In this document: piece after piece, positions 58,610-64,000 of the stretch
Position numbering within the stretch: the first letter of the stretch is position 1
Layout of the letters: each line of letters begins with the position of its first letter
Assembly: GCF_019799945.1 (NCBI RefSeq)
Contig: NZ_JABGCH010000020.1
Span: forward strand, 39,876 to 103,875
Reading direction: 5' to 3'
DNA from: Modestobacter marinus
Lineage (GTDB): Bacteria > Actinomycetota > Actinomycetes > Mycobacteriales > Geodermatophilaceae
Length of the DNA: 64,000 bases
The notes under the pieces: generated by a model
The model's database searches: none
The model's input: only the letters and a program-made list of their open reading frames with translations
Told to the model about the DNA's origin: nothing
Made by a program: the position numbers and the translations under genes

Positions 58610-59935
58610 TCAGCCGAGCAGGAGCCCGAGCCCACCGACGGTGAAGGCGACCATCACCAGGAGCAGGGGGTACTGCGCGACGAGGGCTCGGCGGGGGGCT
58701 GCCACCCGGACTGCCCGGTCGTGCGCGAGCACGACGCCGAGCACGTGGCCGAGCACGATCGCGCCGACCTGGACGAGGCTGATCAGGCGGGGCGAGACAG
58801 CGGTGTAGTCGATCAGGTTGCCGGCGGTGCCGAACAGGTCGAGCCCGGTCTGGAACGGGTCGCTCGCGAGCCTCCAGGTCCGCTGCCCGTCCAGGAGGAG
58901 CAGCGAGAAGTAGTGGGCGACGGCGTAGCCGGCGGCGATCGGGATCAGCGAGTGGGCGTACCGGGCGGGGCCGCCCGTGGTGCCGGAGATCCGCCCGGAC
59001 AGCGCCGTCGCGACGACGTACAGCACGGCCACCAGCCCCACCGTGTCCAGCAGGCCCAGGGTGGCGAACAGGCCGGCACTGTCACCGGCCCGGCCCGGCC
59101 CGTCCTGCCACCACTGGGTCCGGGTGACCCCGTCGAAGGCGGTGCCGCCGACGAGCACGACGACGACCGCGGCCAGTCCGGGCACCGGAGGCGTCCCCTC
59201 CGCCCCGTGCAGCGGGTTGCGGAGCACCAGGCAGCCGTCCGTGCGGCGGCCGATCGGGGCGAGCCGGCCGAGCAGGGTGGAGTAGACCTCGAAGCCGTCA
59301 CCGCGGGCGAACCAGCCGGGCCCGAACCACAGTCCGGCGGCGAGCTGCACCACGCCGTAGAAGACGAGGAACAGCCCGACCGTGCTGGGCTGGGACCGCC
59401 CCGGGTAGGCCAGCTCCAGCCAGGAGTAGAGCAGCAGCGCAACGGCGGCGGGCCACATCCCGACCCGGTCGAGGCGGTCGGCCCCGGGGGCCGGTCCGGT
59501 CAGCCGGGCGAGCAGCGCGTGCAGGGTCCGCAGCGGGTTGACCCGACGCCACACCGGACCGAGCAGCAGGCTGACCGGCACGAGCCCGACCCAGAAGGTG
59601 ATGTAGAAGCCGTACACGCCGAGGTTCGCCTCGGGCAGGGTCGGTCCGGCCAGGGCCACCAGGACGACGACGACGGTCACCACGAGGACGACCGCGCGCA
59701 GCACCCAGGTGGTGACCGGGTGGTCGACCGCGACCTGGACGGCAACGGGCAACGGTCTCCCCGCGTCCTCGCGCAGCCGCGGCTCGGGCCACAGCAGACC
59801 GAGCGCTGCGAAGGAGACGATCACCGCACACGCGCCGCCGGTGATCGCCAACCACACCGGCACCGGCAGGTCGGCGCGGGAACCGACGCCGTGGGCCAGG
59901 ACTGCGTCCGTCCATACCGCCCGGTCAGAGGTCAC
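58610..59935 (-). CDS. Polytopic membrane protein (often annotated fenitrothion hydrolase)
   Basis: A 441-residue membrane protein with about 11-12 helices (for example VLVALAGPTLPEANLGVYGF, LLLYSWLELAYPGRSQPSTV). This architecture with GFYITFWVGLVPVSLLLGPV is that of the actinobacterial proteins labelled fenitrothion hydrolase by automatic pipelines; no hydrolase motif is evident. ATG overlaps the stop of the lipoprotein gene upstream (ATGA), so they are translationally coupled. Confidence 0.75.
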   Translation of the reverse strand: MTSDRAVWTDAVLAHGVGSRADLPVPVWLAITGGACAVIVSFAALGLLWPEPRLREDAGRPLPVAVQVAVDHPVTTWVLRAVVLVVTVVVVLVALAGPTLPEANLGVYGFYITFWVGLVPVSLLLGPVWRRVNPLRTLHALLARLTGPAPGADRLDRVGMWPAAVALLLYSWLELAYPGRSQPSTVGLFLVFYGVVQLAAGLWFGPGWFARGDGFEVYSTLLGRLAPIGRRTDGCLVLRNPLHGAEGTPPVPGLAAVVVVLVGGTAFDGVTRTQWWQDGPGRAGDSAGLFATLGLLDTVGLVAVLYVVATALSGRISGTTGGPARYAHSLIPIAAGYAVAHYFSLLLLDGQRTWRLASDPFQTGLDLFGTAGNLIDYTAVSPRLISLVQVGAIVLGHVLGVVLAHDRAVRVAAPRRALVAQYPLLLVMVAFTVGGLGLLLG

Positions 59936-60396
59936 TGCACCTGCAGCCGGGTCAGCAGCAGCTCCGACTCATGCAGTTCGACCTCGAACACGCCGGGGAT
60001 GTCGGCGGTGAACTCGACGGTCACCGGCTGGCCGGGGACGGTGTCGACCGTGAGGTCGTAGCCGTGGACGTGCACCTCGTCGGTGGTGTCGGCGGTGACC
60101 TCGATCCGGACCTCCGAGCCCAGCTCGACGACGACGCGGCCGGTCTCGCCGCTGACGGTGCCGGCCGTCACGGCCACAGCGATCACGTGCCCGGTCTCCG
60201 TCTGGGGTGCCGCGGACGGCGCGGCACTCGTGGCCTGCTCCGTTCCGACCGTCGGCTCCGGCGTCCCGGACTGCGCCGCACTGCTCGCCGCGGAGGAGGC
60301 GGAGTCGTCCGCGCCGGTGCCGGGGGCGGTTGATCCGCAGGCGGTCAGGCCGGCCAGCGCAGCGGCGAGGGCGAGGACGGGCACGACGCGAAGCAT
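59932..60396 (-). CDS. Cupredoxin-like lipoprotein
   Basis: A 154-residue lipoprotein with lipobox LTAC (Cys20) and a Ser/Ala/Thr-rich spacer, followed by a beta-sandwich ending VHVHGYDLTVDTVPGQPVTV and FTADIPGVFEVELHESE. HxH plus later His resembles copper-binding cupredoxins but the usual full ligand set (His-Cys-His-Met) is not visible. It is coupled to the membrane protein gene and could deliver metal to it (inference). Confidence 0.75.
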   Translation of the reverse strand: MLRVVPVLALAAALAGLTACGSTAPGTGADDSASSAASSAAQSGTPEPTVGTEQATSAAPSAAPQTETGHVIAVAVTAGTVSGETGRVVVELGSEVRIEVTADTTDEVHVHGYDLTVDTVPGQPVTVEFTADIPGVFEVELHESELLLTRLQVQ

Positions 60397-60667
60397 GGGT
60401 ACGTCCTCTGCTCGGCGAGGGGCGCATGGTGGATCCGCTCAGCGTGGCGCTGATCAGGGCGTGGAGGAAGATGGCCGGCACCCGCCGGCGCCGCGGCGCC
60501 TGTACCGGCCCGGCAGGGAGCCACTGATCGTCGGCCGTGACCGGCTGGCCGCGTCAGGGGCGGCGACCGTCCCGTGGTGTTCTGGCTCAGGACATCCCGG
60601 ACCGGTGTCTCATGAGATGCCGGACTGATGTCCCACGTCATGCCGGGCAACCCGCTGAGGCTCGACC

Positions 60668-60823
60668 ATGTCGAAGGCCCTGCTCACGGCGATCGAGGTC
60701 GAGGGTCGGAGCCCGGCCGAGCTCATCGCGGCCTACGGCGTCTCCCGCTCCTGGCTGTACGAGCTGCTGGCTGGCTACCGGGCGGAGGGCGACGCCGCGT
60801 TCGAGCCCCGATCACGGCCGCCT
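60668..60823 (+). pseudogene. Truncated IS481-type transposase, N-terminal part
   Basis: The frame starts MSKALLTAIEVEGRSPAELI, then AAYGVSRSWLYELLAGYRAE and GDAAFEPRSRPP, the helix-turn-helix N-terminus of IS481 transposases. It breaks off after about 52 residues; the DDE catalytic domain is absent and the GntP permease follows on the other strand. It is a remnant with no intact ends seen. The upstream GC/AT-mixed sequence contains repeated GGACATCCCGGAC and GATGTCCC segments that could be an old inverted-repeat end. Confidence 0.65.
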
Positions 60824-60897
60824 GACCGTCCGCGGCCAGCAGCTGCCCGGCATGCCGCGCGCTCTGTTCGCCAGTGCGCCGCGGGCCTCGACCGAGC

Positions 60898-62265
60898 TCA
60901 GACGGCCGCGGCCACCAGGCTGGCCGCCAGGACGAGTGGCAGGGAGACGACGGCTCCGAGCGAGGTCGCCATCGTCAGGGTCTTCAGGCTGCCCTTGGTG
61001 GAGAGATCGAGCAGTGTGCTGAACATCCAGAAGAAGTTGCTGTTGACGTGGAGCGCGAACATGGCGCCCGACGCGATCGCCAACGCGATGACGACGGGAT
61101 CGACCGCGAGCGACCCGACGATCGGCGAGATGATGCCTGCGGCGGTGATCGCCCCGACCGACACCGACCCGATCGCGAAGTGCAGCACCGCGGCGATGAA
61201 CCAGGCCAGCAGGATGCTCAGGATCACCGGCGCGTTCTCGTCGGCGGAGAACAGGGTCGTGAGCGTCTCGTCCATGCCGCTCTCGGCGATGACAGCGCCG
61301 AGGGACCCGCCGACGCCCGTGACGAGCAGGATCTCACCGGTCGTGTGAAAGCCCGCGGTGAGGACCGTGCCGACGCCGTCCGCGCCCAGCGACGGCCGGA
61401 CCATGCCGAACGCGATCAGCAGCCCAACGAAGAGAGCGATGTTGGCGTCGCCGAGGAAGGCGATCACCGGGTTCGAGACGTCCATCAGGCCGGCGATCGC
61501 CCCGGTGGCGATCAGGACCAGCGGCACCAGGATCGGCAACAGCCGCACCCACAGGGGCAACCGCGCGGCGCCCTCGGCCCGCGGCACGTCCTCCGTCTCG
61601 TCGTGCGGACGGCCCTCCTCGACGACCACGTCCGGGTCGAAGTCGGTCTCGTCGTTCCAGTAGCCCCGCCCCAGCAACCGCCGGAACAGGAACGTCGTGA
61701 CCAGTGCTGTCGTCAGCCCGATCGGCAGCCCGTACAGCAGGTAGGTCCCCAGTGGCACCTCCATCAGCCCGGCGATGGCGACCGCTGCGAGGCCGGGCAC
61801 GACGAAGACGTACCCGGCGAAGATGCCGATGGCCATCGCCCCGGCGAGCCACGGCAGGCCGATGCGGCGGTCGACGGCGGGCGCCGACTCCTTGGCCATG
61901 GGCGCCGCCAGCACGACCTGCACGTCGACGTAGATGGACGGGAAGATCGTGGAGAGCGTGCCGGCCATCGCGTACGGCAGGCGGCGCCCCACTCGGCGGG
62001 CGAGGACCTCCACCAGGTCGCCGAAGGTGCCCATCGCGTGCAGCAGTGCTCCGATCAGCACGCCGAAGCCGATGAGCAGTCCGACCTCGGCCATGATCTC
62101 GCCGAACCCCCCGGTGATCTGCGCCACGGTGCCTTCGGCACCCAGTCCGGTGGCGAGCCCGAGGTACACGCAGGCGACCAGCAGGGATATCACGGGGTCG
62201 ACCTTGAACCTGATGATGAGCACGATCGCGCCCAAGATGGCAATGGCCGAGTGCAGGATCTCCAT
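60898..62265 (-). CDS. GntP-family permease (gluconate/organic acid)
   Basis: A 455-residue secondary transporter with about 12 helices. The start has EILHSAIAILGAIVLIIRFK, then VISLLVACVYLGLATGLGAE, and the family signature GFGVLIGALLHAMG. Later stretches are ALHVNSNFFWMFSTLL and LKTLTMATSLG. The substrate may be gluconate or a related sugar acid; no kinase or dehydratase gene is adjacent. ATG at 62265 follows GGAATCCCC. It starts beside sequence without strong coding signal. Confidence 0.88.
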   Translation of the reverse strand: MEILHSAIAILGAIVLIIRFKVDPVISLLVACVYLGLATGLGAEGTVAQITGGFGEIMAEVGLLIGFGVLIGALLHAMGTFGDLVEVLARRVGRRLPYAMAGTLSTIFPSIYVDVQVVLAAPMAKESAPAVDRRIGLPWLAGAMAIGIFAGYVFVVPGLAAVAIAGLMEVPLGTYLLYGLPIGLTTALVTTFLFRRLLGRGYWNDETDFDPDVVVEEGRPHDETEDVPRAEGAARLPLWVRLLPILVPLVLIATGAIAGLMDVSNPVIAFLGDANIALFVGLLIAFGMVRPSLGADGVGTVLTAGFHTTGEILLVTGVGGSLGAVIAESGMDETLTTLFSADENAPVILSILLAWFIAAVLHFAIGSVSVGAITAAGIISPIVGSLAVDPVVIALAIASGAMFALHVNSNFFWMFSTLLDLSTKGSLKTLTMATSLGAVVSLPLVLAASLVAAAV

Positions 62266-62302
62266 GGGGATTCCGATCTGTGCGACCAGTGGCGACACCA
62301 CG

Positions 62303-62881
62303 CTATTGGGACTCGGCCGGATCCGCTCCCATCCGGGAGTACTCCCGACGACGCCGCCGCCCGGGCCCGACCGGCTCAGCAGCACCGGCGCCCGGCCGCC
62401 CCGACACCCGTCGGAGCGTCGGCTCAGAGCCTCCCGTGGACCCGGCGCAGGGCAGTTGAGCGGTGGCTGAAGGAGATCGGTCGCACAGCGGCGCAAGCGC
62501 CGTGAAGACGCCCCGATCTGTCCTGCGTTCGGCGCTTGGACCTGGCCGTCGAGCACGGGGCCACCCGGTGCGCGACGTCGGCCCCGTGTCAGTGCCGGCC
62601 ATGGAGAGCAGGCGGGGCGAGCACCGGGCGTTCACTCCCGAGAGCGCGCCGAACTGGCGGGCCACGCCTCTGCCGACGACATCGCCGGGCGTCTGCGCGA
62701 CGTCTCCAACGCCACGGCGCATGTCCAGGCTCTGCTGGTCGAGGCCGGGTCGGAGTGGGCGGTCGGCACACGTTCCGCCAGACGGTGGCGCGCCGTGGTC
62801 GGACGAGGCGGGAGAGCCTGCACGAGCCGTCGCGCGGTCGCGACCCCTGGTCAGCGAAACTGCGGCTCACGGGCCGCTTCG
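62303..62881. other. Sequence without a clear gene, possibly decayed
   Basis: About 580 bases upstream of the GntP gene. No frame with both good start and family similarity. One frame (from about 62640) reads ERAELAGHASADDIAGRLRD and VSNATAHVQALLVEAGSEWA, which looks protein-like but lacks a start and continues into the tRNA fragment. It may be an old gene remnant near an integration junction. Confidence 0.4.
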
Positions 62882-62919
62882 TCGTGGGCCCCGTGGGGTT
62901 CGAACCCACGACCCGCGGA
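62882..62919 (-). other. tRNA 3'-end fragment, probable attachment site
   Basis: On the minus strand this reads AATCCGCGGGTCGTGGGTTC then GAACCCCACGGGGCCCAC. It contains a T arm with a perfect GTGGG/CCCAC stem and TTCGAAC loop, followed by GGGGCCCA, the acceptor 3' strand. The 5' half and anticodon loop are absent. It is consistent with the 3' end of a tRNA-Lys. Such fragments mark the far junction of an element that integrated into a tRNA gene, with the element on the right side (inference). Confidence 0.65.
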
Positions 62920-63062
62920 TTGGTTGGCGGGGGCTGACGGCAGTTCACGCCGGTATGCGACCCACCTGGTCAGGCCGTGCGAAGACACACGACGCATGAC
63001 GCCGGTTCAGGCCCGCTCACGCAGAGAGTGAGGGGTGAGCGAGGCGCCGACCAGGGCCATGG

Positions 63063-63200
63063 CTACTTCCCACTGTTGCGGAAGAGGAACACGGCCATCG
63101 TGATGACGGTCAGGACGACCACTGGGACGACGGAGGTCACGAAGGTCGGGCCGACAGGGAGGCTCCCCGACGCAATGCGCGACCACAGCGCAACCAGGTC
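63063..63200 (-). CDS. Possible fragment of a small membrane protein
   Basis: The C-terminal 43 residues of a minus-strand frame include VTSVVPVVVLTVITMAVFLF and end RNSGK. This is one transmembrane helix with a short basic end. The frame has no clear start and its upstream sequence is low-quality coding, so this may be a remnant rather than a gene. Confidence 0.25.
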   Translation of the reverse strand, partial: DLVALWSRIASGSLPVGPTFVTSVVPVVVLTVITMAVFLFRNSGK

Positions 63201-63360
63201 GGGCGACGGGCTGCGCTGCGACGACGTGCAGCCGTTGCTCAGGGCTCGTTCACCGACCACGCTGGCACAGGCCTCGGCCTGCCCCCTGTCGGGATACGCC
63301 CGCCCGAGCGCCCAAGCTGACAAGCGCCCGAGCTGACAGAAGTCGTGACGGAGACCGGAC

Positions 63361-63720
63361 TCAGCCCGGGCCGATGGGATGGGTGAGGTCGTAGGCGCCC
63401 GATAGCTTCTTGGGGACGACCATGCGCCAAGCGTCGACGACGAGCTCGCGGGCTTCGGCCGGATCCAATGCAGCAAGGGCGGCCTGGACCCAGTTGAAGC
63501 GCAGGTCCGACGCCGCCGGCATCTGGAACTTGTGCGGCTCGCTCAGGACGAGCGCCTCCCGCTCCTCCTTCGGGAACGCGAAGCCCATCACGCTCTCGTC
63601 CAGCGAGAACGCCACGTAGACGATCTGCCCCACCCGGAACTTCAGCCTGCCGCGGACGTACACCGTGTACGAGCGCCCCAACTGGGCGCCCAGCGGCCGG
63701 ACGTCCTCGATGACGGCCAT
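63361..63720 (-). CDS. MmcQ/YjbR-like protein
   Basis: A 119-residue protein starting MAVIEDVRPLGAQ. Family features are RVGQIVYVAFSLDESVMGFA, FPKEEREALVLSEPHKF and RFNWVQAALAALDP, with ELVVDAWRMVVPKK near the end. MmcQ/YjbR domains are small DNA-binding-like proteins of unknown function. ATG at 63720. It lies on the right-hand side of the tRNA fragment, so probably in an integrated element. Confidence 0.8.
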   Translation of the reverse strand: MAVIEDVRPLGAQLGRSYTVYVRGRLKFRVGQIVYVAFSLDESVMGFAFPKEEREALVLSEPHKFQMPAASDLRFNWVQAALAALDPAEARELVVDAWRMVVPKKLSGAYDLTHPIGPG

Positions 63721-63924
63721 GGTCAGAACCCATCCGTCATGGCACGGGCACCCGGTCTGTCCGCACGCCAGCCGTCTCCCACGATCTCGTCTGCTTGGTC
63801 CCGTCCATCGGAGTCCGCTCCTCCTGCGCCGCACAGACAAGATTGACTGCGGCAGCGGGCTCGAGTCATCGGCTGTCGCGTTCGCCGTGTAGAGGGCACG
63901 TCCGCTCGTCTCGGGGTCGCAGCT

Positions 63925-64000
63925 CTAGCTGTATTGACCCGCAGCGTTGTTGACGCGGTCGATGGGTGAGCGTCCGCCGATGCCCAGGTGGGGCCGGTTC
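63925..64000 (-). mobile_element. IS481-type transposase, 3' end (partial)
   Basis: On the minus strand the last 25 codons read NRPHLGIGGRSPIDRVNNAA and GQYS, then TAG at 63927-63925. NRPHLGIGG-x-SPIDRV is the C-terminal motif of IS481-type transposases. The gene continues beyond the right edge, so completeness is unknown. It is a second IS481-like piece, 3 kb from the truncated one at 60.7 kb. Confidence 0.75.

Noticed and set aside
62882-62919. A complete tRNA gene
   Set aside because: Only the variable region, T arm and acceptor 3' strand are present; D arm, anticodon arm and 5' strand are missing.
1-64000. CRISPR array
   Set aside because: No series of regularly spaced identical repeats was found; the tandem repeats at 30154-30234 are coding and have no spacers.

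Overview
This window is high-GC actinobacterial chromosome with GTG-rich starts and dense overlapping operons. It carries both ends of mycothiol biosynthesis (a partial mshA at the left edge and mshD near 23-24 kb), a PstSCAB operon and an RsiG homologue. Gene content and order resemble the Mycobacterium mshA-murB-hbhA neighbourhood and the Rv0812-Rv0819 neighbourhood. Together with NhaA, HrpA and generally non-Streptomyces small proteins this suggests a Geodermatophilaceae-type organism (Blastococcus, Geodermatophilus or Modestobacter); that placement is inference.

Layout. 0-8 kb: mshA (partial), a short-chain dehydrogenase, murB, two methyltransferase-fold proteins, PspC, a DUF2516 membrane protein, an XRE regulator-HbhA-like pair, an asparaginase and the c-di-GMP-type anti-sigma factor RsiG. 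8-13 kb: a BKACE enzyme, YgfZ and Fur in one overlapping operon, then an aminodeoxychorismate-lyase-like enzyme and NhaA. 13-18 kb: a hypothetical protein, a DUF885 peptidase, nitrobindin with a tiny coupled membrane protein, and a divergent epimerase/TetR pair with two operators. 18-24 kb: a sulfur block (DUF1416, sulfurtransferase, two leader-peptide-like ORFs, thioredoxin), an LmeA-like protein, a membrane protein, a hydrolase, then glnR-mshD. 24-28 kb: the pst operon behind PHO-box-like repeats. 28-36 kb: an LCP-like protein with degenerate catalytic motifs, stress-type small proteins (DUF2795, DUF2945), a siderophore-interacting protein and a PhoP-like two-component system. 36-45 kb: cysD-cysN, a cytochrome P450 and hrpA. 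44-54 kb: a MarR/MFS exporter pair, alcohol and acyl-CoA dehydrogenases, a YihY membrane protein, an enoyl-CoA hydratase and a hemerythrin-like protein. 54-58 kb: a metal/arsenic region with a MerR regulator, an overlapping 21-residue cysteine-rich peptide, a flavoprotein, an MFS transporter, arsC and arsR. 58-64 kb: a secreted protein, a membrane protein/lipoprotein pair, a truncated IS481-type transposase, a GntP permease, a tRNA 3'-end fragment that looks like an attachment site, an MmcQ/YjbR protein and the 3' end of another IS481-type transposase.

How it works together. Nutrient control recurs: PHO boxes before pstS, GlnR for nitrogen, cysDN and the sulfurtransferase block for sulfur. 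Thiol and metal defence recurs too: mycothiol genes, arsenate reductase and the MerR-controlled peptide. The most interesting items are the candidate micro-metallothionein (54002-54067) overlapping the end of merR under a 20-bp-spacer MerR promoter, the double c-di-GMP signature in RsiG, the tandem leader ORFs before the sulfurtransferase, the LCP-fold protein that has lost its signature residues, and the island junction near 62.9 kb. All calls come from reading the sequence; no database search was run.
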